A program made the translations under genes and the position numbers. A stretch of 64,000 nt of DNA from assembly GCA_002917075.1 (NCBI GenBank), contig NTMA01000025.1, positions 310,001 through 374,000 of the forward strand, given 5' to 3'. This document shows, piece after piece, positions 36,229 through 47,356 of this stretch (within the stretch, counting starts at the first letter, position 1; each line of letters begins with the position of its first letter). This DNA is from Hawksworthiomyces lignivorus. Taxonomy: Eukaryota; Ascomycota; Sordariomycetes; Ophiostomatales; Ophiostomataceae. Under the pieces are notes generated by a model. The model had not been told where the DNA came from. It ran no database searches and saw nothing but the letters and a program-made list of their open reading frames with translations.

Positions 36229-37791
36229 ATGGCACCGTCTATACTAAATGAGAGCCTCGAGAATGATGTCTCGGTCTATAACGAACATCTTTCCAAAGAA
36301 GACAAGACTCAGGCCCCAGCATCTGATCGAGAACATGCGGAGTATGCGAGAATCACGTCCTTAGATGTCACAACAATACCAACGGACACGGTCTGCAAGT
36401 TTCAACTAAGCTTGGCATCCACCGCTCTAGGATCGGTCGATATCCCTATTTTCGTCTTCCGATCGAAGAATCCTGGTCCGACCGTTGGAATAACATGCGC
36501 AGTCCATGGAAACGAAGTGAACGGGATCCCCGTTGTGCAACAGCTCTTTCGTGACATGGACGTCGGTAACTCTAATGAGCACGGGAAGGCTCATCTCTCG
36601 GCGTCCGAGCCGCTGAACGTGGAGTGCGGGACAGTGATTGGCATCCCCGTCGTCAATGTTCCAGGATTTCTTGCCTCCATCCGGTGCTTCGATGAAGACT
36701 CGAAGCAGGATTTGAACAGACTCATGCCAGGGTATTGTCCTTTACCCGTCGCGGCCCACTAGATTAAAGTGTCCCTGACCTGAGTGAGCAGCAAGCAAGA
36801 CGGTTCAGCCCCTCAACAGTATGCATACGCAATTTTCAACAAGGTCATTGTGCACCTCGACTATCTGATCGACCTCCATACTGCTTCTCTCGGACGCAGG
36901 AACTCATTGTATGTGCGGGCCGACATGAACCATCATGAGATTGCGGATCTCGCACGACTCCTCCAACCTCAGGTGCTAGTCCACGTCTCCACCGCAGGTT
37001 CACTGCGAGGCTGTGCGCAAGCTCGTGGAATCCGCGCGCTTACCGTCGAGGTGAGTTTCCTGTGTGACGCCGATCAAGGTCAGATCTGACAGGAACTCTC
37101 ATGTTCTTTAGATTGGAAACCCGAGTGTCTTCCAGGCACCTCTTATCCTCGCTACATATGTGGGAATCCGACAAGTGCTTTCCTCATTGGCCATGTGCTC
37201 TGAATACAACCCGTCCCCGGCCGCAGTTCAGGCTATGAGACATGTGCGAGGATCACAAACAGTCCTGTGTAACCGCAGCGTGAGTTTCCGAACCCTCCCA
37301 CAAGTAGTTCCACGCCAATTGACGCCGACAACCAGTACTGGATATTCTCCTCAACCGGAGGGATCTTGCGAGGTAAGAAAGCTGAAATCTAATTTATTTG
37401 CTATTCATCCCATCTCTATCTGCTCTTATGAAATCTATGTGGCTAACGGATAGGTCATGGACACCACATGGATAGTATTCAAAGATATCGCCCAGATTGT
37501 TCAGCCAGGAGAGCTCCTAGCCGAAGTGCAGACAATATTTGGAGACGTGGTCGAGCGTATACTGGCTCCCGATTTCCAGACAGTCGTTGTTGGTGTCGAG
37601 GATAACCCGGTGGCCAAGACTGGGAGCCGTGTGGTATGTACACCTATTCTCTTCGTTAATATTGTACTTCCTGTCGTTGCGTCCTCCTTAAGATCCTCAA
37701 GCTGACTAGTTGGATTGTTCTCTTCTTCCAGATCCACTTAGGCGTTCTTGGAGACGTTTTCGAGTCTGCGAGTGGAGATGGACACTTGTAG
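36229..37791 (+). CDS. Succinylglutamate desuccinylase/aspartoacylase family zinc deacylase
   Basis: Six exons (36229-36731, 36792-37050, 37112-37279, 37336-37372, 37476-37633, 37732-37791) give 394 residues. Zinc ligands of this M14-like family are visible: His93 and Glu96 in AVHGNEVNG, and His197 in YLIDLHTAS. The substrate/structural motif DLNRLMPGK and the catalytic Glu254 in ALTVEIGN are also present. The C-terminal beta domain has YWIFSSTGGILRVFKDIAQIVQPGELLAEV, typical of the AspA/AstE-like group. It hydrolyses amide bonds of N-acyl amino acids or related compounds; the exact substrate is unknown. Exon 5 must start at the second of two GGATAG acceptors (37475): the first (37452) would break the frame. 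The gene is followed by a carboxylesterase facing it with a 362-bp spacer. Confidence 0.87.
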
Positions 37792-38153
37792 CCGTGTCGG
37801 TTGAGAGCTACCCCCACCTAACTGCGTGAAGTCAACAGACACGTGCAATTGCAGCGTTTAGAATTTCTTTCCTCATGAGTTCTCCCGAGCTGGCGTCACA
37901 TCAACCTGAGTGGCGTTTGATTAGCAGTTCTTGAGCAGTAGATAGACGCTGCGGAAACTCAGCGAGTGATTCATATAGCATGAAGGAAGGATACTAGCCG
38001 CTACGAGGGTGCCATTCTGATTACTACCCTCGTTTTTGTTAACTGCAATGAGCAGCAAGGCATACTAGTGTCATAGCACACAGCCGCCACCGCATGAAAT
38101 TGAAACATACATCATCACACATTTTTTTAGTCCCAGTTCTATTGACAAACTTG
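37792..38153. other. Convergent 3' spacer
   Basis: A short region between the 3' ends of the deacylase and the carboxylesterase; no gene or structured RNA seen. Confidence 0.6.
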
Positions 38154-40334
38154 CTATCTAATCATGCCTTCCCAGCCACGCTTTTCCCAGTCTAGGTAGC
38201 TCCTGAACACATCCTCCCACAGCTCAACCGCCTCGTTGGTGAGCCCAAACTCTCCCTCGTCCTGCCGCTGGGCCACCCAACCGCCGTTGCGTTTAAAGAT
38301 GTTGGACTGCCAAGCCGTGGATTCATCATATTTTTGCCAGCACATTTGCCCGCCCTTTGCCGCGGAAGCGAACAAGATAATTTGGTCTGCGAAGTTACGC
38401 GCTGCGGCCATGTCCTGCTTACCCAAGCTGTTGTGAAGGAACATGGGTAAAAGATCAGCCGTGTGCGTAGCAGGCCAGTTCTCGGGCCAATTTGTGGGCG
38501 TCCACGCAAAAATATATCGGTACGCCACAGCGTCCCCAGTTGACCGAGATGGTGATCCATTAACGAAAGATTGGGCCAAGAGTCGACCAGGGACGTAGTA
38601 CCGCGAATGGCCATCGAGTGCCATCCAAGAGAGGGCACCAGGGTTCAGCGATGAGGGTTTGGGGGACTGGTACCACAGATATGAGCTGTCCATCTTTGCG
38701 CAATATAAGGTCAGTGCCCTCTGGCGGAGGTCGTGGACAGGAGGAATCCGCCCGGCAATATTTGTTGTCAAGGGCGGTGGGACACCTAGACGGTATGCCA
38801 ATTTTAACCATGCCTAGTAAAAAGCACACAATTTGCAATTAACAGTGAGAACAGGGCATGGAATATACTCATGAGATCTCTGCTCATGAGTTGAGGGTTG
38901 GGCAGCAGGAATCCAGGAAACTGCGGCACAGAAGGAATCTCACCTCATTCTCGCAGTGGCCAAAGACAACCTCTTGGAGAGACTCGTCCCACTGGCTATT
39001 CCCAAAGAGCAAGGACCGAGGGTCATTCGGGATGGTGATGCCATCCAACATGGGGCGAAAAGAACTACAGGCGAAATGGGAGGAATGAACCAGCGTGCCA
39101 ACTTCCACCTGACGGAGCCGGTCCACTGCATCAGCAGAACTCGGCGGGATGCCGTGCTTGTCGCAGATGGCATCGAACCACGTCTGGCTTTCTGACCTCT
39201 GGAGGGGCTGAATGGAAAACGCGGTAGACGAGGAGAACAACATGCGCGGGATCTTGGGGTAGAGGGCAGGAATGAGAGCTAAGTAGTTAAGGAGGGCTGT
39301 GGGCAACCCGCGAGGGCCCAGTCGAGTCAGTGATCCTGAGACAGTAGAACAATGGTGCCACCACGGTCTCAATCATGGGTGGGAGATTCTTATTTACCTG
39401 AACCAGCTGACTCACCAAAGCCCATAATGTTGTGCGAATCGCCGCCAAATTGTCCAATATAGTGTTTTATCTAAACCAACGTTCATTGTTAGCGGATATG
39501 CACCCCGGGGTAATGACATTGATGGGAGAGAGGAACGTAATTAACCCATGTGAATGCCATGCTGATATCCAAAAGGGCTAGATTCGCTGTAGATCGGCAA
39601 TGCTCCGGCACGTCCACTTGTGTCGCGGCCTCATCAAGCAGTTGTTGCGAGTTGATGAAGCCCAGGACACCGAGGCGATAGTTCAGCGTGACCACGATGA
39701 CTGGGTGCCCGATTTCAAGCGAACGGGTCACCAATGGCGAACCATCTAGATCCATGAGGATGCCACGACATGAGTCAGCCAAATACCGGGTCCGAAGAGA
39801 GTTCTCTCGGGAATTCAAAAGATGTACGAGCTGGCCCAACGAGTGTCACGTACCGTACAATCCCAATCCGCCACAGCCGGCTCTGAAAGCACCTCCGTGG
39901 ACCCAAACCAACACAGGCAGCTGCACCGGCGGCTGTTCAAGTTTGCCCTGCTCACCTAAGTGCACTGGGGCGAACACATTAAGGTTGAGGCAACGGAACT
40001 CATCCTCCGAGTCAGCAAAGATGGATATGCTAGTCTCCGACGGAGGGCCAAAGACAGGAAGGCCCGGAACGGCAAACAGAGGTTCATGTATTTGTGGACA
40101 GGCGGGACCGAAGGCGGTCAAGTCTTGCACACCCTGCCAGGGAGAAGACACCGGCCGTGGAGCAGCCCATCGACGAGGCACACGCCCGTAGCTCACACCG
40201 AGGCATTTGAGGATCCCCGGCTTAGACGACGTCGTCTCCAACGGCGTGTTCCAATCAGGATACGCATGGAATCGCGCTCTGAAATTTCCGAGGTCGCTTT
40301 GGATCTCGACAATATGGTCGCCGTTGTCGCTCAT
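38154..40334 (-). CDS. Type-B carboxylesterase/lipase family hydrolase
   Basis: Five exons (40334-39854, 39745-39546, 39470-39398, 39335-38944, 38813-38154) give 601 residues, normal for the family. The alpha/beta hydrolase landmarks are in order: GVSYGRVPRRWAAP near residue 45, the oxyanion motif VWVHGGAFRAG, VTLNYRLGVLGF, and the nucleophile elbow GFGESAGS (Ser near residue 248). A late His lies in a THTADLLPMF stretch at the usual catalytic His position. There is no clear N-terminal signal peptide, so an intracellular enzyme is likely, unlike many secreted fungal esterases. It cleaves carboxylic esters; the substrate is unknown. It lies between a deacylase and a dialkylglycine decarboxylase-like enzyme and may supply an acid or amino acid to the same pathway, but that is inference from position. 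Confidence 0.9.
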
Positions 40335-40991
40335 CGTGATCTGCAGGGCTGGCGATTGTCAGAGAGAAAGGGGTTCGATAGGACTTGTTGAGAGAGTTTC
40401 TAACAAATCTTTTGGATGGCACGTCGTTGACGTGCTGTTTACGCTGAATATAATAGATCTACTCGAACTACGTATGGTGTCTGCAAATATCTTAATATCG
40501 TACTCCGCACAGATAGTTGGCACGAGACGAAATCACCATCGCTTCTGAGCCTACCTGGGCCTAGCGTATAGATAGCATCGATAGCAGGTGGCCGAGTAAG
40601 GTAAAGCGGCAGGGCATACAAATGTTCTGCTTAAAATGTGAGTGCACTAACGGCTACTGCGTACAGGGAAAAACTGTAGTCGACCTACGTTGGCTCAGCC
40701 AATAACGACTTGTTGGTGCATTGCAAACTTTACAGTCTTTTTTGGATATAACAAATACTATGTGAACAGAAATATATACAAGAAAATGACTAAGAGTCAA
40801 GTACATCTTGCTCGGAAAGGAAAGACAAAGAGGAGAGGAGGGAGAAAATTTGAAAAATGCATCTTCTCTCCTTCATCCGTTTATTTTATTCATTTATTTA
40901 TTTTTTAGTAATAAACACATTTCTCCAGGAGGATCCATTGCCAGCTGACGGGTGCGGATGCTGCCATATCATAAGGACTTTGAAACGCGCT
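40335..40991. other. Intergenic, upstream of carboxylesterase and downstream of DGD-like gene
   Basis: No gene seen. T/A-rich near 40855-40915. A CAAACTTTACA stretch at 40724-40734 resembles part of the repeated element in the DGD/permease promoter but lacks the CGG half, so I do not count it. Confidence 0.5.
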
Positions 40992-42344
40992 CTAAAGATG
41001 CGCTTCTGTGGGCACAGTCGCAAGACTTGCGTATGGCTGAACAGCAAATACGGAGGCAAAAGATTGATCCAAGATGTCAAGCGCCTGGTCGATTTCCTCG
41101 GCAGAGACGGTTAGGGGCGGCGCCAGCCGGAACACGCCACACGATCCGGGGATCGCCACGATCTGGCACGAAAGCCCGAGCTCGAGCGCCTTCTCGGTCA
41201 GCGCCGCGCCCAGCTCGGCGCCGGGGGCGCGGGTAGCGGGGTCGGTGACGATCTCCATGCCAACCAGCAGGCCGCGGCCACGAATGTCGCCGATGCACCA
41301 GTACTTTTTCTGGAGCCGCTCGAGGCCAGCGCGCAGCTGTTGGCCGCGCTCGCGTGCGCTACGAGCGATGTCGTCGCGCACGGCGATCTCAAGCACCTTG
41401 GCGCCTACGGCGGCCGCCAGGGGATCGTTGTAGTGCGTCGTTACCCAGAGGAAGCCGCCCTCGACGGCACGCTGCGCGATTGCGGTCGTCGTACTGACAG
41501 ATGCCACCGGCAGGCCGGCGCCGACCGTCTTGGACAGCGCCACAATGTCCGGAACCAGGCCATCGCGCTGGAAGGCAAACATATCACCCGTGCGGCCCAG
41601 CCCCGTTTGCGCCTCGTCCGCGATCAACAGCATGCCGCGCCGTTTGCACTCGAAGCCCAGGCGCGCCAGGTAACCCGGCGGCGGCTCGATAATGCCACCA
41701 GCGGAGAGGATGGGCTCAAACACAAATGCGGCCAGCGACCCGACAGACTCTTGGTCTATCATTGACCAGGCGAAGCTCATCTCCGTCTCCCAGTCATAGC
41801 TGCCATCGGACTTGCGAAACGGCGAGCGGTAAGCGTTGGGCGCGGGGAAACACAGCTGACCCGGCATCACGGGGCAGCCGTTCTTGCGGCCCAACGAAAA
41901 CGTAGCTGATGCTGACCCCTGGGTCACGCCGTGGTAGCTGGCCGAGAATGCCACCACCTCGAATTTTTGCGTCGCGCACTTGGCGATCTTGATGGCTGCC
42001 TCGACCGTCTCGGAACCGGTAGAGAGCACGAAGGTTTTCTCTAACGAACCCGGCAACATGCACGCGAGCCGCTCGCAGTACTCGACGACCGGCTCCGAGA
42101 CAAAGAGGCTCATCAAGTGGTCGAGTTTGCCGGCGTACTCTTTCACAACCTGAACGATTTCCGGATGAGAATGGCCGAGTAGCGAGCTCATCTGGCCAGA
42201 TGTGAAGTCAAGCAAGACCTTGCCGTTTATATCATAGAGGAGTGTTCCCTCAGCTTTGGTAATGATATTCGGCATGAAACCCGCTCCCGTGTTCATCACA
42301 TACTTGTCCGCCCGCGTCCAAAACGATGCGCTGTTGAATGCCAT
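40992..42344 (-). CDS. 2,2-dialkylglycine decarboxylase-like class III aminotransferase (PLP)
   Basis: A single exon of 450 residues. Bacterial DGD (about 433 residues) decarboxylates alpha,alpha-dialkyl amino acids such as Aib or isovaline and passes the amino group to pyruvate, giving CO2, a ketone and L-alanine. The match to DGD, rather than to ornithine or GABA aminotransferases, rests on LLDFTSGQMSSLLGHSHPEI near the N terminus, EYAGKLDHL, SASATFSLGRK, EPILSAGGIIE, DEAQTGLGRTG, ALSKTVGAGLP and VFRLAPPLTV. Key DGD positions are kept: Gln51 (Gln52 in DGD), Ser214 (215), Asp243, Gln246, Lys272 (PLP Schiff base), Thr303 and Arg406. The Trp stacking on PLP (138) is Tyr137 here. No targeting peptide is obvious. 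It is divergent from an amino-acid permease across a 620-bp promoter with repeated elements. Another omega-aminotransferase activity cannot be excluded. Confidence 0.88.
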   Translation of the reverse strand: MAFNSASFWTRADKYVMNTGAGFMPNIITKAEGTLLYDINGKVLLDFTSGQMSSLLGHSHPEIVQVVKEYAGKLDHLMSLFVSEPVVEYCERLACMLPGSLEKTFVLSTGSETVEAAIKIAKCATQKFEVVAFSASYHGVTQGSASATFSLGRKNGCPVMPGQLCFPAPNAYRSPFRKSDGSYDWETEMSFAWSMIDQESVGSLAAFVFEPILSAGGIIEPPPGYLARLGFECKRRGMLLIADEAQTGLGRTGDMFAFQRDGLVPDIVALSKTVGAGLPVASVSTTTAIAQRAVEGGFLWVTTHYNDPLAAAVGAKVLEIAVRDDIARSARERGQQLRAGLERLQKKYWCIGDIRGRGLLVGMEIVTDPATRAPGAELGAALTEKALELGLSCQIVAIPGSCGVFRLAPPLTVSAEEIDQALDILDQSFASVFAVQPYASLATVPTEAHL

Positions 42345-42964
42345 CTTGGCTCACTGGATCAATGGCGATACTGAAAAGAGAAAAATCTAGACCTAGAATA
42401 AAGCAGAATCATGCATGGAAATCAGATATACATAGGCAAATATAAAACCACTGTAGCGCCAGAAACGCATTATTTTGTAGTTGCCCAAAGTAATATCTCG
42501 CGGAGAACTTGCACAACACGATTATTGCCGGTAAACTTGCACGTATGGCTACGGCAAACTTACACATTTTAGCTCCGGGAAACTTGCAAGACATACTAGC
42601 CTTGATTGGCAAACAGTAAATTAGCACCGGAAAACATAAGTCGAATTTGGCCGATATCAGAGATAATGCACATCCGCCAAGACAGTTTAATTGCCATTGT
42701 CGAGATACGATCAAGAGGTGCGATAGCCTAAGATCGTGCTATGGCCCCGTTCTTCCGAGCCATTATAATATGTGTGTATTCTTCTCGAGTTGATGAATGC
42801 AGTTGGCTGGTATAAACTCGTAGCCTGTCGTGCAATGTCATACTTGTGAGAGAATCTGAGGGTCTTGTTTGACATTAGCTTACCGCATCAATCGCCGTCC
42901 TCTAACTCCTTTGGACACTGTTATATACATTGCACCTCTCTTTTCTCATTTCGATTAATGCAAT
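42345..42964. promoter_or_regulatory. Bidirectional promoter of DGD-like enzyme and amino-acid permease
   Basis: A 620-bp spacer between two divergent start codons. It contains the CGG-repeat array listed separately and an AGATAA site at 42661-42666, a candidate for GATA-type nitrogen regulators. Its compactness and shared elements suggest joint control of both genes. Confidence 0.7.
42501..42640 (+). promoter_or_regulatory. Array of CGGNAAACTTGCA-like elements (4 strong, 2 weak copies)
   Basis: Same-orientation copies start at 42501 (CGGAGAACTTGCAC), 42529 (CGGTAAACTTGCAC), 42552 (CGGCAAACTTACAC) and 42576 (CGGGAAACTTGCAA). Weaker ones start at 42607 (TGGCAAACAGT) and 42628 (CGGAAAACATAAG). 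Spacing of the strong copies is 28, 23 and 24 bp. A CGG triplet is the usual half-site of Zn2Cys6 proteins, and a regulator of this class lies 2.4 kb to the right. Binding is inferred, not shown. Confidence 0.7.
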
Positions 42965-44693
42965 ATGGCAGTTGAAAAGGAAACTGAGAGTCAGAATACA
43001 CCCGAAGATGGCTCGGGCATCCAGATTGGGGAACAGATTCCTATAACTTCACAGCTTGGAGAAGCGGCCGATATCTATGGAGATATTGCAACTGCGCAAG
43101 AGCTGGGATATGTCCAGAGAGGGTACAATTATCTTGTTAAACTTGAATGAACCATGCTTTCATCCTTTGTTATATAACTAACAGGCTCTTCACGTCAGAC
43201 TCAAATCCCGCCATATGCAATTCATTGCGCTAGGTGGCACCATTGGCACGGGCTTGTTCCTCGGCATTGGCAGCGCCTTTGCCCAAGCGGGGCCTCTTTC
43301 AGTGATTCTCGGGTTCGCCATCACGGGAGCGGTGGTCTTCGCCATGATGAACTGCCTGGGCGAAATGACCACCTGGATGCCTCTGCCTGGTGCCATTCCC
43401 CAGTACTGCGCACGCTATGTTGATCCAGCAATGGGCTTTGCCGTAGGCTGGAACATATGGTATCTCTCAGCCATCGCCATCTGCTCGGAGATCTCAGCCG
43501 CGGCAGTCTTAATCCAATTTTGGGACGAGAAGACCACCCCAGCCGCTTGGATTAGTATCATCATTGTCGTCATTGTCATTCTCAACGTTTTTGCCGTCTC
43601 CATCTACGGCGAGGCTGAGTTTATCTTTGCGGCTATCAAAATCTTAGCTATATTAGGCTTGCTGCTCATGGCCTTCATCGTGGATCTTGGGGGGAGCCCG
43701 ACGGGACAGCGCCTCGGCTTTCACTACTGGCGCGACCCGGGACCACTGATGAAAGAGGTCGTTGCTACAGGCGGCGCCGGCCGCCTCCTGGGCTTCTTCT
43801 CCACGCTCATATTTGCTGCTTTCTCGTATGGCGGTGTGGAAATGATCGCCGTAGCTGCGGGCGAGGCCGCCGACCCGCGCAGGAATATCCCCCGAGCAGT
43901 CAAGCGCCTCTTCTGGCGCATCGCCATCTTCTACGTGCTCGGGTCTCTAGCCATCAGTGTTCTTGTCCCTTGCAACGATCCGGGGCTCGGGACCGTCTCA
44001 CCGTGGGTCATTGCCGCACGCAACGCCAGCATCCCCGTTTTGCCCCACATCATCAACGCGGTCATCCTGACTTCGGCATCGTCGTCAGCCAACGCCTTTG
44101 TGTTCGTGGGCTCGCGGTACCTCTTTGGACTGGCCCAGAATGGGCAAGCGCCCCGCATCTTCCTCAAGTGCACTGACCGTGGCATCCCCATCTACGGCAT
44201 CGCTTTCACTGTCATATGGAGCGGCCTCGCCTACCTGTCCGTGTCGTCTGGCGCAAATAAGGTATTTACTTGGCTCATGAACCTCGGCACGGTCGCCGCC
44301 CTGTTTACGTGGGTTAGCATCATCATTGCATATCTGCGCTTCCGGCAGGCTCTGATCCGGCAGAAAGTCGACCGCAGCACGCTGTATTTCAAGGCGCCAT
44401 TCCAGCCGTACAGCGCCTGGTGCGCGCTGTGCTTCTTCTCCCTGATCATTTTGTTCAACGGGTGGAAAGTCTTCACCAAGGGCAACTGGTCTATTCAAAC
44501 TTTTCTTACGGCCTATTTGGGCATTCCCATATACTTTGTCCCATATCTATTTTGGAAGATTTGGAAGCGCACGTCGATCGTCGATCCGGCGCACGCCGAC
44601 ATCTGGACCGGAAAGGCTGCCCTAGATGCAGAGGTGTGGCCTGACAGGGTCCCGAGAAATTTCTGGGAGAAGCTCTGGTTTTGGATTGTTTAA
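42965..44693 (+). CDS. Amino-acid permease, yeast amino-acid transporter (YAT/APC) family
   Basis: Two exons (42965-43122, 43199-44693) give 550 residues with 12 hydrophobic segments. TM1 starts with the family signature GLKSRHMQFIALGGTIGTGLFLGIG. Further blocks are LGEMTTWMPLPGAI, the YVDPAMGFAVGWNIWY segment of TM3, the FSYGGVEMIAVAAGEAADPRRNIPRAVK loop, and the C-terminal KVDRSTLYFKAPFQPYSAW region. The splice acceptor at 43198 was chosen over one at 43184 because only it keeps the conserved RGLKSRH junction in frame. Such permeases import neutral amino acids, often including Aib, with protons. Sharing a divergent promoter with the DGD-like gene makes a dialkyl amino acid a candidate substrate. 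The 3' end lies 64 bp from that of the next regulator gene. Confidence 0.93.
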
Positions 44694-44757
44694 GGTGTAG
44701 TTCTATAATTATAGCTCTTTTTCAGTCCGTATCGCTTGGTATTTCCTGTCTATGTAT

Positions 44758-46977
44758 CTAGAAAGTACCAACAACACCTGGAAATAAACTATTTAACGCA
44801 GCGATATCCATATCCATATCCATTGGCACGAAGTTGTCGAGCTCCAGTGTATCCGAGTTCGACGCATCGCAGGCCGCCTCGATCTTCTCCACCAGGTCGC
44901 TGCAGTTGGACAGGCAATTATCTGCAATGTCCCAGTCATAGTTGGAGCGGTGGCTATGAAGCGCGTTAATCATGACGCGGGCAAGCTTCAGCGGCGAGTT
45001 GGGCACGCGTCGCTTTGAGTTCAGGGCACTCCGCAAGAGAAACGTGGTGGCCGAAGTGAGTGTGTAAGCGTTAGGGGGGATCCAGAAGTCGCGGCAGTGC
45101 ACCTCGCTCAGTTCCCGCACGAAGTCCACGATTTCCTCCGAGACCCGCCGTGCCTGGATATAGTGCTCCGAGTCCACATCATCGCCTGGGAGCGCCCGCT
45201 TATCCCAGTCTAGCTGGATGCGACGGATCAACAGCTTCACGGAAAGATACGCTAGCCGCAGATTTGCAGCACCCGGCCCTACCAGGTTCGTCCCGCGAAT
45301 CACTAGTCTGCGAAGATTGTCGTTGAGAGAATCTTCCCAGTCTGTCAAGAGACTCTCAAGAACAAGAGGTGAAGCTTCAGGGTTTGCCAATTCTTTGTCA
45401 AGGTGATAAAAATGCTCCTGACAATGGCCTAAAACTTCAGAGAGAGTCGTCAAAGCAACGAAGCACGATGCGGCAAATAATTGATCGCCTGAAGCTCCCG
45501 GACTGGAAATGTCGTCCGCACTCATAACCGGGACATCGTGTTGGGTATAGCGTATGAGTGGTGGCGTGCCATATGCCAAGCTACACCTGCATTCATTGTT
45601 AATGTCATATATAAACTGGCACCTGCGTGTTCTAAAACTGACGAGGGAAAAGACAAGAATATGAAATGGCGTCTCACCACTGGTCGTAGATGACAAGGAT
45701 CCACCATATCCGGATGCGAAACTTCTTCTCCGACGGGGACAGATTCCATTCCGAAGGGTCTCGGTTCAGCCCAAAAGCATTTGCCAGCGCAATGGCCATG
45801 CCTAAGATGGCGCTGTTCCCCAGGTGGTGACTGCTTGGCCTGCCAGAAATGTTCAAGATGATTGTTATGATGGTCGAGATCCCGGGAGTACAGATCAATT
45901 CCGCATTAAAAGCATTCTCCGCTGGTATCCAGACGGAACGATGATTGGGACAGCGAACATTTCGTAGTCTTGCAGAGGTATCCCAGTAGATCAGTGTGTT
46001 TCCATACAAAAAGGATAACAGGGCAGGCGAAATTTTCTCCTTGTGAGTCGCAAAGATGCGCCGAAATAACAACTCATCAAATATAGGGAAGCAGGTGTTG
46101 ATTTTCTCGAAGAATCTAGTTAAATTAGTCCACAAAAAGCTAAATGCCCCAGATAAACTGTTCATGCCGTGGTGGACGGTGCTTACAAATTGATTAAATC
46201 ATCCTGAAAGGGTTCAACAAGCTTTTCGATCAGCTCACAATTTGACGCTGCAAGGGATCGACTCTCTGTCTCCCGTTGACCGCGTTTGGGAACAACATTG
46301 AAGAGAATGGGTCGTGTGTGCCGACCTGGGTTATTCAGGTTGAGATGGAACCGGACCATGCGCCTGCTCTGCACAGAGAGAGTAGTAGCAAGATACTCTT
46401 GAAAAACTCTGTCATCGTCAGCGATGGCAGGGCTCACAACATGAGTACTGCCCTCGTCTGATTCGGCAATAATGTCCATCAAGGCAGTGACTGGATCGTT
46501 TTGGTGGCCAACCGATGGATGCAGGTGCTCCAGATGATCGGACGGTGTACTCATCGTTGCCAATGAATGTCCGGAGCGGCGGGTAGTGTACGACTGCAGT
46601 ACCATATGCGAGAGCGTCGGCGGAGGCGACGACGGGCATCGGGCCGGAGACGCTTCTATCGAAGACGGCACCTGATGTGGAGCGTTATGAGTGGTGGAAG
46701 GCAGCGAGGCGTCTCTCCCATACTGGGGCGTGATTCGCCTCGGACGGCGACGTGCATGTTCTCGTTTCTTTGCTGTTGGCGGGAATACGCAAGCAGTCCC
46801 ATGCGCCTGACACTTGTTGCAGACCAGTGTTGTTGGCCCTGTCTTGCATCGCGATTTTCTTGCTCGGCAAGGAAAGCAGGCTGGATGCATGTGGGACCGA
46901 TAAGGTCGGCCTTCCATGTCGCCGTGCACTGTATCATTCGCCCCGGCGTCCATAGCAAGCATTTGCCGGCGCTCCAA
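44758..46977 (-). CDS. Zn2Cys6 transcription factor, candidate regulator of the DGD/permease genes
   Basis: Three exons (46977-46187, 46115-45678, 45586-44758) give 685 residues. The zinc cluster near residues 34-64 reads C-X2-C-X6-C-X8-C-X2-C-X6-C (ACFPCRARKSRC then VCNKCQAHGTAC), followed by a basic KKREHARRRPRR stretch that can act as linker and nuclear signal. The Fungal_trans domain covers about residues 245-560, with the hallmark IWWILVIYDQWCSLAYGTPPLI split by intron 2. The C terminus ends with an Asp/Met-rich acidic patch (MDMDMDIAALNSLF) that could be an activation segment. Its promoter is shared with the Rid-family gene and contains two of the elements found between DGD and the permease, which would also allow autoregulation. 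Confidence 0.88.
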
Positions 46978-47356
46978 TCGATACGATGGAAGCTATCTCA
47001 GATACCTGATCCTCACCATTCCGGCGCATCGAGCAATCTGAGCGTCAGACCTATGAGCGGCAATGGTATGATTCTCAATTATGTGTCAATGTTAGCCGTA
47101 CAGCCAGGAAAACCGGAAAACAGTCTTTGCCGTGATAGCAGAGAATCGTGGTAAGGGTGGTGCTAGTGTTGTCCGATAAGACTAAAGTTTCCCGAAGCCA
47201 ATCATAACCGCCGATTCTTGCGAGTATGGAGTACGAGTATCAGACAATGCCCCTGTCAATGGCTCGTCTAATCTTGTATAAACGTAAAACGTCCTAGTCT
47301 CAAGCAGTTTCGCTTCTTTGTGCCCATGTAAGATTGTACCAATACTGTTGTCTGCT
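46978..47356. promoter_or_regulatory. Bidirectional promoter of Zn2Cys6 regulator and Rid-family gene, with two CGG elements
   Basis: A 379-bp spacer between divergent starts. CGGAAAACAGTC lies at 47114-47125 on the plus strand and CGGGAAACTTTA at 47194-47183 on the minus strand. Both match copies in the DGD/permease promoter (for example CGGGAAACTTGC at 42576), linking the two promoters to one regulator by inference. Confidence 0.5.
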
